NCBI GenBank assembly: GCA_947629335.1
Contig: CANRDI010000007.1
Span: forward strand, 1-64,000
Length of the DNA stretch: 64,000 bases
Reading direction: 5' to 3'
Source: an uncultured Clostridia bacterium
GTDB taxonomy: Bacteria > Bacillota > Clostridia > Oscillospirales > Ruminococcaceae
The notes under the pieces are model-generated. The model saw nothing but the letters and a program-made list of their open reading frames with translations, had not been told where the DNA came from and did no database searches. The position numbers were made by a program, and so were the translations under genes. Of the stretch, positions 25,089 to 33,241 are shown one piece after another (positions within the stretch are counted from its first letter, which is position 1; every line of letters starts with the position of its first letter).

Positions 25089-25288
25089 GAGAATTTTCAG
25101 AAAAGATAAGATAAACTTTTGTTCACATTTTTGTGCATTTTTAACAAAAATCAATATTCAAGTATGTAGAAAATCAATCATTTTTTCAGGAAATTTTTAC
25201 AATATATAGAATTTTTTCTCCGCCAAAAAACTATATCTTGGGCTTTAGGCGAGTTTTTTTGACAATTTTCGCGTTAAAATTTCCGAAT
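25089..25288. other. AT-rich spacer upstream of the dcw promoter
   Basis: Very AT-rich, with no reading frame of note and no clear motif. It separates the dcw promoter from the terminator and repeat block to its right. Confidence 0.5.
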
Positions 25289-25323
25289 AAAAAAACCGTG
25301 CGGCAATTTACGTTCTGCCGCAC
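25289..25323 (-). terminator. Terminator downstream of the polyamine operon and repeats
   Basis: GTGCGGCA/TGCCGCAC (25298-25323) forms a stem followed on the minus strand by GGTTTTTTT. It is the last transcription stop before the dcw promoter. Confidence 0.75.
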
Positions 25324-25396
25324 AGCGTGTTACATAAAAGTTTTGAAGGGGGGTGGGTATTAGAGGTTAGAGGTTAGAAAAAATCGGAGAGCGGAA

Positions 25397-26220
25397 GTGC
25401 ATTTCCCTTACAGCAAGTTACATAAAAGTTTTGAAAAGGGGTTTGGGGGAAAACTTTTTCAAAAGTTTTCCCCCAAAAAAATTTTAGACGCACACCCATT
25501 TTGTGGTTATTCTGTTTATTACTGTGGGAAAACCAAACCGCGGAGGGAACCTGCCGGTTCCCCCGCTCCCCCTCCAGCAGATTGCCGTTTCAAATGCAAG
25601 CCATTTGAAACGGCAATGCGGGGAAAACTCTTGTTTTCCCCGCACCCTTTAGCGCTAAGCTTCGCTTGTTTCGCGGCTTCGCCGCGACCAGAGAGGAAAC
25701 TTTTTTGAAAAAAAGTTTCCTCTCTGGACTCTCTTTCAAAAAACTTATGTGCCGCCGCTTGCGCGGCGGTCGGAGAGCGGAAGTGCATTTCCCTTACAGC
25801 ACGTTACATAAAAGTTTTGAAAAGGGGTTTGGGGGAAAACTTTTTCAAAAGTTTTCCCCCAAAAAATTTTAGACGCGCACCCATTTTGTGGTTCTTCTGT
25901 TTATTACTGTGGGAAAACCAAACCGCGGAGGGAACCTGCCGGTTCCCCCGCTCCCCCTCCAGCAGATTGTCGTTTCAAATGCAAGCATTTGAAACGACAA
26001 TGCGGGGAAAACTCTTGTTTTCCCCGCACCCTTTAGCGCTAAGCTTCGCTTGTTTCGCGGCTTCGCCGCGACCAGAGAGGAAACTTTTTTGAAAAAAAGT
26101 TTCCTCTCTGGACTCTCTTTCAAAAAACTTATGTGCCGCCGCTTACGCGGCGGTCGGAGAGCGGAAGTGCATTTCCCTTACGGCACGTTACATAAAAGTT
26201 TTGAAAAGTTTTCCCCCAAA
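25397..26220. repeat. Tandem duplication of a composite repeat (386 + 384 bp, plus partial third copy)
   Basis: Copies start at 25397, 25783 and 26167, the third ending near 26220. Each contains, in order, the inverted family A hairpin (GGGGGAAAAC arm), a CCATTTTGTGGTT segment, a CCGGTTCCCCC palindrome, a hairpin built from GTTTCAAATGC, a second hairpin (GAGAGGAAAC arm) and a CCGCCGC-GCGGCGG tail. The two full copies are almost identical. The open frames through them are simply translations of the repeat. Confidence 0.9.
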
Positions 26221-26247
26221 GCAGATTGTATATCGGATAATTTAAAG

Positions 26248-26898
26248 TCAATTAAAAGCCTCGTTCCTCACAAAAAAGAACCTCGCAAGATTTCCCTGAA
26301 CAAACTCGGCTATGACAAACGTCCGCGTTTCTTCCGAATAGCAGAATGTATATTCCCTTTTAAGCAGCGGATCGCACTCTATCTTTTCCAGATCTACGCC
26401 GTTTTCGCGCAGCAGCCGCACTGCGTCCTCAGGCTCTTCTGCAATAAAAACACTTTTCATGCCCATAAGCACATTGCAAAGCATTACCTTTATAAGCTCG
26501 CTTATCACATCATCAGACGGGAGAACCTGCGTTTCGGCTTGCGTTCCGAGATGAATAAGGAAAACGCGGGGATCTTCGGACGCTTCGTTTTTTACCGCTA
26601 TCTGATATTCCCCGACCCGCCCCACGCACAAAAGCGCAAGATCGCCGAATTCTTCCGCCGAAAAATGCATTATCGTCATAAGGTTCGGGTGAAAAAATCT
26701 TACGCTCCCGCTCTGGCGGTTTACGGGAAGATAAGCGTATTTTGCCAGAAATTCTTTGAGCAAATACGGCATAATAATGCCGCGCTCGTTTTCATTTACC
26801 TCAAATTCGTTTTTTTCAAAGCCGTCGGTCGCGTCACCGTAAATGATCTTCAATATCGCAAACGGCTTCATATTGTACTGAACGGGCATTTTATTCAC
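26248..26898 (-). CDS. Unknown protein coupled to nspC
   Basis: A 216-residue protein with no signal or obvious membrane segment; I recognise no family. It begins with GTG at 26898, which overlaps the nspC stop, so it is probably translated by coupling; an in-frame ATG three codons on is an alternative start. The chain looks like a mixed alpha/beta globular domain (for example LLCVGRVGEYQIAV and VISELIKVMLCNVLMG). Its place as last gene of the polyamine operon suggests, without proving, a polyamine-related role. Confidence 0.7.
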   Translation of the reverse strand: MNKMPVQYNMKPFAILKIIYGDATDGFEKNEFEVNENERGIIMPYLLKEFLAKYAYLPVNRQSGSVRFFHPNLMTIMHFSAEEFGDLALLCVGRVGEYQIAVKNEASEDPRVFLIHLGTQAETQVLPSDDVISELIKVMLCNVLMGMKSVFIAEEPEDAVRLLRENGVDLEKIECDPLLKREYTFCYSEETRTFVIAEFVQGNLARFFFVRNEAFN

Positions 26899-28043
26899 AG
26901 CCTTTCTTTAAAATTCTCATAGCCGAATTTTTTCAGCAATCCGACCCCGCCGCTTTCTTTAAGCAAATATATCGACGGAAGCGGCATTCCGTTAAAGGTG
27001 TTGTTCTTGCAGATTGAATAGATAGCCATATCCTCGAAAACGAGCCTGTCGCCCGATTTAAGCTCTTTGTCAAACGAATAGTCGCCGATTATGTCCCCCG
27101 CAAGGCAGGTGTTCCCGCCAAGACGGTAGGTGTACTGCTTCTTATTCGGCAAGTCAGCGCCTGTTATGTTTGGTCTGTACGGCATTTCTAAGACATCGGG
27201 CATATGACATTCTGCCGAAGCGTCGGTTATTGCAATATTAACGCCGTTTTCGGTCACGTCAAGCACGCTTGTCACCAGATACCCCGCGTTCAACGCAACA
27301 GCCTCGCCCGGTTCAAGATAGACCTCCAAGCCGTATTTTTCGCGGAAGTCCTTGATTGTCTTTATCAGCAGTTCAACATCATAATCCGCTCTTGTGATAT
27401 GATGACCGCCGCCGAAATTCACCCACCTTATCCTGTCGAACATAAACCCGAATTTTTCAACGAAGTGCGGCAATGTTCTTGCCAGAACGTCCGCGCCCTG
27501 TTCGCACATGGTGTGAAAATGAAGTCCATCAATGCCGTCAACAAGCGGCAAATCCTCCGTGAATTGCGCGAGAGTTGTTCCAAGGCGAGAGCCTGCAAAG
27601 CACGGGTTGTAAATGTCGGTTTCTATCTCGCTGTATTCGGGATTTACGCGGATTGCCGCCTCTATATAACGCTCGGAACTGCGCGTTTTTTCGCAGTATT
27701 TTGCCCACTGCCGCGGAGAATTGAACACAATATGCGTGCATATTTTCAACAGCTCGTCGAAATCCTGTTCGGGAAATGCGGGAGAAAAAACATGATTTTC
27801 GCGTGAAAACGGCTTTGCCATTTCTTCATAGCCCAATTTCGCCTCAAACAAGCCGCTCGCTGTGCAGCCGTCAAGATACTCTGCAATAAGCGGGTAGGTC
27901 TGATACACCGAATACGCCTTTTGCGCGAGCAGGATTTTGCAGCCCGCGCGCTCTCTGACGATCTTTAAAACCTCAAGGTTTTCCCTCAGCTTTTTCTCGT
28001 CAATGACGTAACAGGGCGTTTCGACTTTATTTATCCAATTCAT
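26895..28043 (-). CDS. nspC: Carboxynorspermidine/carboxyspermidine decarboxylase
   Basis: A 382-residue PLP enzyme of the alanine-racemase fold. The PLP lysine is Lys42 (LLAQKAYS). HFHTMCEQ, WVNFGGGHH, LEPGEA and GNTCLAGD follow as in NspC. It removes CO2 from carboxy(nor)spermidine made by the dehydrogenase encoded upstream. The start follows AGGTGAA (28058-28052) at 8 nt. Substrate length (spermidine or norspermidine) cannot be told from sequence. Confidence 0.93.
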   Translation of the reverse strand: MNWINKVETPCYVIDEKKLRENLEVLKIVRERAGCKILLAQKAYSVYQTYPLIAEYLDGCTASGLFEAKLGYEEMAKPFSRENHVFSPAFPEQDFDELLKICTHIVFNSPRQWAKYCEKTRSSERYIEAAIRVNPEYSEIETDIYNPCFAGSRLGTTLAQFTEDLPLVDGIDGLHFHTMCEQGADVLARTLPHFVEKFGFMFDRIRWVNFGGGHHITRADYDVELLIKTIKDFREKYGLEVYLEPGEAVALNAGYLVTSVLDVTENGVNIAITDASAECHMPDVLEMPYRPNITGADLPNKKQYTYRLGGNTCLAGDIIGDYSFDKELKSGDRLVFEDMAIYSICKNNTFNGMPLPSIYLLKESGGVGLLKKFGYENFKERL

Positions 28044-28057
28044 TTGAGCCTGTTCAC

Positions 28058-28165
28058 CTAATTCTTTTTACTCAGCGCAATGCTTGATACTATCGCGTAA
28101 ATCACCGTTCCCGCTATTGCGGGTATCAGCAGATAAAACACCGCTAATAAGCAGACTATATAAAA
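28058..28165 (-). pseudogene. Possible 3' remnant of a membrane protein gene
   Basis: An open minus-strand frame without a plausible start reads as a hydrophobic helix with a basic end (LLAVFYLLIPAIAGTVIYA, then a Ser-rich stretch and SKKN) and stops at 28060-28058 inside the nspC ribosome site. Upstream it breaks at an in-frame TAG, then runs into repeat DNA. This looks like the tail of a gene lost by deletion or repeat insertion, but chance is not excluded. Confidence 0.3.
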
Positions 28166-28195
28166 ACCACATTGCTATTTTAGTTTATTGCGGGT

Positions 28196-28265
28196 TCTGT
28201 TTATGCGGGGGCTCTGCCCCCGCACCCCCGCCAAAGGAGCCAGCTCCTTTGGAATCCTTTTAACC
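28196..28265. repeat. REP-like double hairpin
   Basis: GCGGGGGC-TCT-GCCCCCGC and CCAAAGGAGC-CA-GCTCCTTTGG are two adjacent strong hairpins between the dehydrogenase gene and nspC. The first resembles the GCGGGGGCGAAGCCCCCGC motif near 38.66 kb. They may attenuate read-through into nspC. Confidence 0.6.
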
Positions 28266-28320
28266 TATCCATTAGAGGTTTTTCTGCGGTCTGAATAAGT
28301 TCTTCCATTGTCAAATCCTT

Positions 28321-29523
28321 TCAGTCAACCAAAACGGGATTTCTGTCCTCTTCCCAAGGCAATCCCCACTTATTTAATGCGTCCATAAACGGGTCGGGGT
28401 CGAACTGTTCGACATTCCACACGCCCGCTTTCTTCCATTTGCCCGTAAGAACCATCATTGCGCCTATCATTGCGGGAACGCCCGTTGTATAGGAAATTGC
28501 CTGCGAGCCGACTTCTTTATAACATTCCTGATGATCGCAGATGTTGTAGAGGTAATAATTCTTGTCCTTACCGTCCTTTTTGCCGCGGAAAATGCAGCCT
28601 ATATTCGTCTTGCCGACGGTTCTCGGACCGAGTGACGCAGGGTCGGGGAGTACTGCCTTCAAAAACTGAAGCGGCACTATTTCCCTGCCCTCGAACATAA
28701 TAGGCTCAATGCTTGTCATTCCCACGTCTTTAAGGCATTGGAGGTGGTTTAAATAACTCTGCCCGAACGTCATAAAAAAGCGTATTCTCTTTATGCCCTT
28801 GATGTTGAGCGCAAGGCTTTCAAGCTCTTCATGATGCAGCAAATACATATCCTTTTCGCCCACGCCTTTGAAGTTGTACACGCGCTTTATCTCCATAGGC
28901 TCGGTTTCGACCCACTTGCCGTCCTCGATATAGCTGCCTTTTGCGGAAACCTCGCGGATATTGATTTCGGGGTTGAAATTTGTTGCGAAAGGATAACCGT
29001 GGTCGCCGCCGTTGCAGTCCAAAATGTCGATATAGTTTATCTCGTCAAACTCGTGCTTTTGTGCGTATGCCGAGAAAACTCCCGTAACTCCGGGGTCAAA
29101 TCCGCAGCCAAGAACGGCGGTAATGCCCGCCTTTTCAAAGCGCTCTTTATACGCCCACTGCCACGAATACTCGAACTTTGCGGTATCTTCGGGTTCGTAA
29201 TTCGCCGTGTCGAGATAATCCACCTTACATTCAAGGCAAGCGTCCATAATGTGCAAGTCCTGATACGGCAATGCAATATTCATCACAATATCGGGCTGAT
29301 AGGATTTAATCAATGCGACAAGTTCGGGAACATTGTCGGCATTTACGGCAGCCGTTGTGATAACGGTTTTCGTTTTGTCCTGCCATTTTTCCTTTAATGC
29401 GTCGCACTTTGCTCTCGTCCGCGACGCTATCATAATTTCCGAAAAGACCTCGCTGTTCTGGCAGCATTTTGCAACGACAACCGAAGCAACTCCGCCCGCG
29501 CCTATTATCAATGCTTTGCTCAT
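28321..29523 (-). CDS. Carboxy(nor)spermidine dehydrogenase (saccharopine dehydrogenase family)
   Basis: A 400-residue NAD(P)H-dependent enzyme that couples aspartate semialdehyde to a diamine. The Rossmann loop GAGGVASVVVAKC is at the N-terminus. DYLDTANYEPEDTAKFEYSWQWAY and GCGFDPGVTGVF are diagnostic of the family. With nspC downstream it completes the aspartate-semialdehyde route to a triamine. The start follows TAGGGGG. The diamine could be putrescine, diaminopropane or agmatine. Confidence 0.92.
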   Translation of the reverse strand: MSKALIIGAGGVASVVVAKCCQNSEVFSEIMIASRTRAKCDALKEKWQDKTKTVITTAAVNADNVPELVALIKSYQPDIVMNIALPYQDLHIMDACLECKVDYLDTANYEPEDTAKFEYSWQWAYKERFEKAGITAVLGCGFDPGVTGVFSAYAQKHEFDEINYIDILDCNGGDHGYPFATNFNPEINIREVSAKGSYIEDGKWVETEPMEIKRVYNFKGVGEKDMYLLHHEELESLALNIKGIKRIRFFMTFGQSYLNHLQCLKDVGMTSIEPIMFEGREIVPLQFLKAVLPDPASLGPRTVGKTNIGCIFRGKKDGKDKNYYLYNICDHQECYKEVGSQAISYTTGVPAMIGAMMVLTGKWKKAGVWNVEQFDPDPFMDALNKWGLPWEEDRNPVLVD

Positions 29524-29594
29524 AGCTTATTTACCCCCTAAAATTATATTTATTCTTTCGGGCAATGCCCGATAACATTCATCAACAGTATAAC

Positions 29595-30227
29595 TCACAT
29601 CATCAATACATACGTCATAAGACATACCGCCCCGGAGACAAGCGCGCCGATAAGCGACGACATTATCACCGCCGCAGCGCCCCTTGTCCTGATTTTCTCC
29701 GAAGCAACAAGCCTATACCTCAGCAAAAACAATCCGACAGCAGAAAACAATCCCGCGAAAGCGCCTATCCTGCACCAAGCGACGCGCTCGTAAAGCGTAT
29801 CAATATAAAGCGTTTCACTCACCCCGTAATCGGACGAATAGTTTTTCTGCCTTATGATATCGCTTATTTGTTCGGGAGCTGTCTTTACAATTCCCTTTAC
29901 GGTCATAAACTCTTTTGCAAAGCCGTTTTCGGTGTTGAATTTATCATTCCACGAGCTGTCCGCGCGGACAAGCATTTTGCACATTCCGCTTTTATCAACA
30001 ACAAGATAATAATAATCGTTCCATGCTTTTATTACTCTGAAAAATTTATGCTCAAGTCTTGCCGCACGAAAGCCTGCATAAATCGTTATCTCCACGGCTT
30101 CGCCCTCGCTGTAGTCGTCGCCCGCGGGTTTGTTCAGCTCTATAATGCCGACGACAAGCTGGTAGATCGTAATTGCCACCACTATCAGCATAAAAATCGG
30201 AATTTTAATCGGAATTTTTGTATTCAT
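29595..30227 (-). CDS. Membrane protein of the polyamine operon, paralogue 3
   Basis: A 210-residue protein with one N-terminal helix (about 11-29), an extracytoplasmic domain of about 110 residues and two C-terminal helices. It shares this layout with the next two genes upstream and also the segment LYIDTLYERVAWCRIGA, which corresponds to LYADAGYKTAGVFKITTG of paralogue 2. It is the most diverged of the three. No known family is recognised. It lies between the other paralogues and the dehydrogenase gene. Confidence 0.75.
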   Translation of the reverse strand: MNTKIPIKIPIFMLIVVAITIYQLVVGIIELNKPAGDDYSEGEAVEITIYAGFRAARLEHKFFRVIKAWNDYYYLVVDKSGMCKMLVRADSSWNDKFNTENGFAKEFMTVKGIVKTAPEQISDIIRQKNYSSDYGVSETLYIDTLYERVAWCRIGAFAGLFSAVGLFLLRYRLVASEKIRTRGAAAVIMSSLIGALVSGAVCLMTYVLMM

Positions 30228-30263
30228 TCACATCTCCCGCTGCTGAAACTCCTACTTATTCAA

Positions 30264-30902
30264 CTAAATAAACCAAACCATTATTACAACCAATGACAAA
30301 AACGATACAACAAGCCCCGCGACAACTGCTTTTCCGCCTGTGCTGTTCAGCATTTGAAGCGCGTGAAGTCTGACTATCGTTATAATCAAAGCGGCGATAA
30401 TAAGTATCAGCGCGCCCGTCGTTATTTTAAAAACGCCTGCCGTTTTATAGCCTGCGTCGGCATACAAATACTCGTTTATCGAAACGCCGCTGTCCGACAG
30501 CCAGTCGTTTATTTCGCTCGTGTAAAGTCCGCTTTTGGGGGCAGTCCTCCGCAAAAGTGCGGTTATATGTACGTCGCCGCGCGCAAACCCGTCCGAGTCG
30601 AAATTATCCTCGATCCATTTCTCGCTTGCAAGGACAACATACTCGTTTGCGCCGTCCTCGCTTACCGTGAGGTAAAAATGCTCCTGCCGCGTGGGGATAA
30701 ACCCAAACAGCTTGTGCGAAATTACCCACACTTCCAGCGCATAATACGCGTCGTATTCGATAACTTCGCCGTCGCCCGCAGTTTCAACAGGCGCGGTCGG
30801 GGCTGTCAGATCGTGTATGCCGCCAATTATTGACATCACAAGGACAATCGCGGCACATACCGAAACTATGATAATGCTTAACCTGCTGTTTCGCGCCCTC
30901 AC
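30264..30902 (-). CDS. Membrane protein of the polyamine operon, paralogue 2
   Basis: A 212-residue protein starting with GTG at 30902 after GGGGAG. One N-terminal helix (about 8-28), an extracytoplasmic domain and two C-terminal helices. The segment before the second helix (YLYADAGYKTAGVFKITTG) aligns with YYADVGYTFTAVLKIVAG of paralogue 1. The function is unknown. Its position suggests a role at the cell envelope linked to polyamines, which is inference. Confidence 0.75.
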   Translation of the reverse strand: MRARNSRLSIIIVSVCAAIVLVMSIIGGIHDLTAPTAPVETAGDGEVIEYDAYYALEVWVISHKLFGFIPTRQEHFYLTVSEDGANEYVVLASEKWIEDNFDSDGFARGDVHITALLRRTAPKSGLYTSEINDWLSDSGVSINEYLYADAGYKTAGVFKITTGALILIIAALIITIVRLHALQMLNSTGGKAVVAGLVVSFLSLVVIMVWFI

Positions 30903-30957
30903 TATTCTGCTCTCCCCTTTGCTTCACTCAACATACTGTTCACCCTGTATTCTATTT

Positions 30958-31602
30958 TCAGTTTATCACTATCATCAAAACAATAAACGCCAGAAGCTGA
31001 ACTATAAACGCTATGCACATTATATTGCCGCTCGTTTTGTTTAGTATTTCCATTCTGAACAACAGCGACATCATCACAAACGTTATTGCGGCAGTGAGCA
31101 GTACTATTCCCGCGACAATTTTCAATACGGCGGTGAACGTGTACCCGACATCGGCGTAATAAATGTTGCTTACCCGCCCAAGCTCGGCAATATCCTCGTT
31201 TATCTTCGCAATGTCAAGCGCGCCGTTGTCCTTTACAGCCTTTAACATTGCTGTAATTTTAACGGGAGAGTTTGCAAGACCCTGGGCGCTGAAATTCTCC
31301 GAGAACCAGTTTTCGTCAGCCTTTATCACAACAGGATTAAACCCGTCCGCGCCCGACGTGACGTAATATTTTTCAACATACATGTGAAACGCGCCCAAAA
31401 AGCTGTGCCGCACCTCGCAGACCTCCTGCGCGTAAACAGCGTAATACTCCTGAATATCGCCGCTTACAGCTTTGTCATGCTCAACAGGCTCGGCGAAAAG
31501 CTCGGAAAGCCCCGAAACGACAGTATGAAAGAAAAACACTCCGACCAGAATTACTATTATGACAGTGCATATTACTACGGTTTTTCTGTCGGTTACTTTC
31601 AT
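30958..31602 (-). CDS. Membrane protein of the polyamine operon, paralogue 1
   Basis: A 214-residue protein with the same one-plus-two helix layout and an extracytoplasmic central domain. The ATG at 31602 overlaps the speE stop in ATGA, which ties its translation to spermidine synthase; the longer frame to 31716 lies inside speE and is not used. No family is recognised. No catalytic or metal-binding motif is visible. Confidence 0.78.
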   Translation of the reverse strand: MKVTDRKTVVICTVIIVILVGVFFFHTVVSGLSELFAEPVEHDKAVSGDIQEYYAVYAQEVCEVRHSFLGAFHMYVEKYYVTSGADGFNPVVIKADENWFSENFSAQGLANSPVKITAMLKAVKDNGALDIAKINEDIAELGRVSNIYYADVGYTFTAVLKIVAGIVLLTAAITFVMMSLLFRMEILNKTSGNIMCIAFIVQLLAFIVLMIVIN

Positions 31603-32462
31603 AGATCCGCTCCCTTTGTTTCGCGCAGCACGTCTCTTACGTTCTGCGGCAGCGCAAAGCAGCCTATATGCACAAAGCGGTTGTAATAGTAGGTTTTGAG
31701 TTCCTGAGACAGCCACCAGTCGGCATTGAAATCATCAACGGGGTGGAATTTCTTTGAAGCAAAACCGAACAGCCAATGCCCCGACGGATAAGTCGGAATG
31801 TGCGCCTGATAAACGAGCGCAATCGGGAAAAACGACTTTATGCGGCTGTGAGCGCGTTTCATTGCCTGAGCATACTCATCATAAAACGTGCTTTCGTGCT
31901 GATTTACAAGTATTCCGTCCGCAGTCAGTGCTTTGTAGCAATTGCCGTAGAACTCCTTTGTGAACAGACCCTCGCCCGGTCCGAAAGGGTCGGTGCTGTC
32001 TACAATTATTAAATCGTATTCATTCTCCGCGCCTCTGACAAATTTAAGACCGTCCTCATAATAAATATGAACGCGCTTATCATCAAGTGAACAGGTCGTC
32101 TGCGGGAGGTATTCCCTGCAAAGCTCGACCACGCGCCTATCTATCTCGACCATATCTATATGCTCCACGCTCTTAAACCTGCAAAGCTCGCGTATTGTTC
32201 CGCCGTCGCCCGCGCCTATAACCAGAACGCGCTTTATGCAGGGATTTACCGAAAGCGGCACATGGGTTATCATCTCGTGATATATCTTCTCGTCCTTTTC
32301 GGTCAGCATAAGACAGCCGTCAAGCACAAGTATCCTCCCGAAATCAAAGCTGTCAAGAATGTCTATTTTCTGAAACTCGCTCTGCTCGGACGCTAAATGT
32401 TCTTTTATTTTTATCGAGAATTTCACGCCCGATGTGTGATTTTCCGTGAACCAAAGTTCCAC
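31599..32462 (-). CDS. speE: Spermidine synthase (polyamine aminopropyltransferase)
   Basis: A 287-residue aminopropyltransferase that moves the aminopropyl group of decarboxylated SAM to a diamine. GAGDGGTIREL binds decarboxylated SAM, and VDSTDPFGPGEGLF plus the YEDG segment complete the site. The length is normal. SpeD in the same operon supplies the donor. The 3' end overlaps paralogue 1 by 4 bp. Confidence 0.95.
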   Translation of the reverse strand: MELWFTENHTSGVKFSIKIKEHLASEQSEFQKIDILDSFDFGRILVLDGCLMLTEKDEKIYHEMITHVPLSVNPCIKRVLVIGAGDGGTIRELCRFKSVEHIDMVEIDRRVVELCREYLPQTTCSLDDKRVHIYYEDGLKFVRGAENEYDLIIVDSTDPFGPGEGLFTKEFYGNCYKALTADGILVNQHESTFYDEYAQAMKRAHSRIKSFFPIALVYQAHIPTYPSGHWLFGFASKKFHPVDDFNADWWLSQELKTYYYNRFVHIGCFALPQNVRDVLRETKGADL

Positions 32463-32489
32463 AAATGTTCTTCCTCCTGTTAGATGTTA

Positions 32490-32655
32490 GATGTTAACGC
32501 ATTATACACGCATTATCCGCCACAGGCGGAAAACGCTGTAAGAGGTAAGAGTTTGAAGCGAAACGCGCTTTTTCTCTTAAATAACGTTTGGGGCAGTACG
32601 GATAGAACAACCTTTCCTATCTAATGTTGATTTGATTTCAACTCTTACCTCTACT
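32490..32655. repeat. Inverted-repeat element inside the polyamine operon
   Basis: AGAGGTAAGAGTTTGAA (from 32540) and its complement TTCAACTCTTACCTCT (to 32654) flank about 80 bp. Just left, CGCATTATCCGCC and AGGCGGAAAACGCTG match the core of repeat family B in reverse. The element separates speE from the upstream membrane gene and could form a large hairpin in the operon mRNA. Confidence 0.65.
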
Positions 32656-33241
32656 TTGGCGGTCGGTTTATATAGCTCGGCTTTACAAACAGCTTTACAA
32701 GCCACAACGGGAGCTTGTGCGCATTGCACATGACCCAGACCGAGAAACCGACAAAGACCGCCCAGAGCGCCGCAAAAATGCCGAAAATTATTGAACAAGT
32801 CTGCTTTTGCTCGGCGTCGCTTTTTTCTACCGCCGTTTGGTAAACAAGCGTTCTTCCGCCAAATTCCGCGCTTACAAGGCTGTCTTTTGCGGTTATCACC
32901 GAAAGCCTGTCGCCCTCTTTAAGCGACAACACTCCGTCAATGTCGCAGGCACTCGCCCACACGGTATATTCATTTCCCGAAAGCGTAAACACCATACTGT
33001 CGTTTTTGCGGGATATTCCCTCGAATGAAAGTTCCGCTTCGGCATAGTCGCTCTTGTTCAGTCCCAAATTCATTGAGAATATCCAACATCCGACTATATA
33101 CGCGAAAATCAGCGCCCAGATAAATATAAACTCTCCGGGGCTTCGGACGTTGCCGTTGAACAGCTTGCTGCGGCTGTTGTATTCGCGCATTTTGCGCTTG
33201 TAGTTGTGTTTTTGTATACGGGTGTTGTTCTTTCGTCCCAT
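32651..33241 (-). CDS. Membrane protein coupled to speA
   Basis: A 196-residue protein with a basic N-terminus, a first helix (about 37-56), an extracytoplasmic domain of about 75 residues and a second helix near 145-168 before a short amphipathic end. The start shares one base with the speA stop (TAATG). It is not clearly homologous to the three paralogues further down but has a related layout. The function is unknown. Confidence 0.75.
   Translation of the reverse strand: MGRKNNTRIQKHNYKRKMREYNSRSKLFNGNVRSPGEFIFIWALIFAYIVGCWIFSMNLGLNKSDYAEAELSFEGISRKNDSMVFTLSGNEYTVWASACDIDGVLSLKEGDRLSVITAKDSLVSAEFGGRTLVYQTAVEKSDAEQKQTCSIIFGIFAALWAVFVGFSVWVMCNAHKLPLWLVKLFVKPSYINRPPK

Noticed and set aside
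25397-26220. Several 85-100-residue frames with FEKGFGGKLFQKFSP
   Set aside because: They are translations of the family A hairpin and recur wherever the repeat occurs, in all orientations.
31603-31716. N-terminal extension of membrane paralogue 1
   Set aside because: It lies within speE in another frame; the ATGA overlap start at 31602 gives a proper membrane helix.
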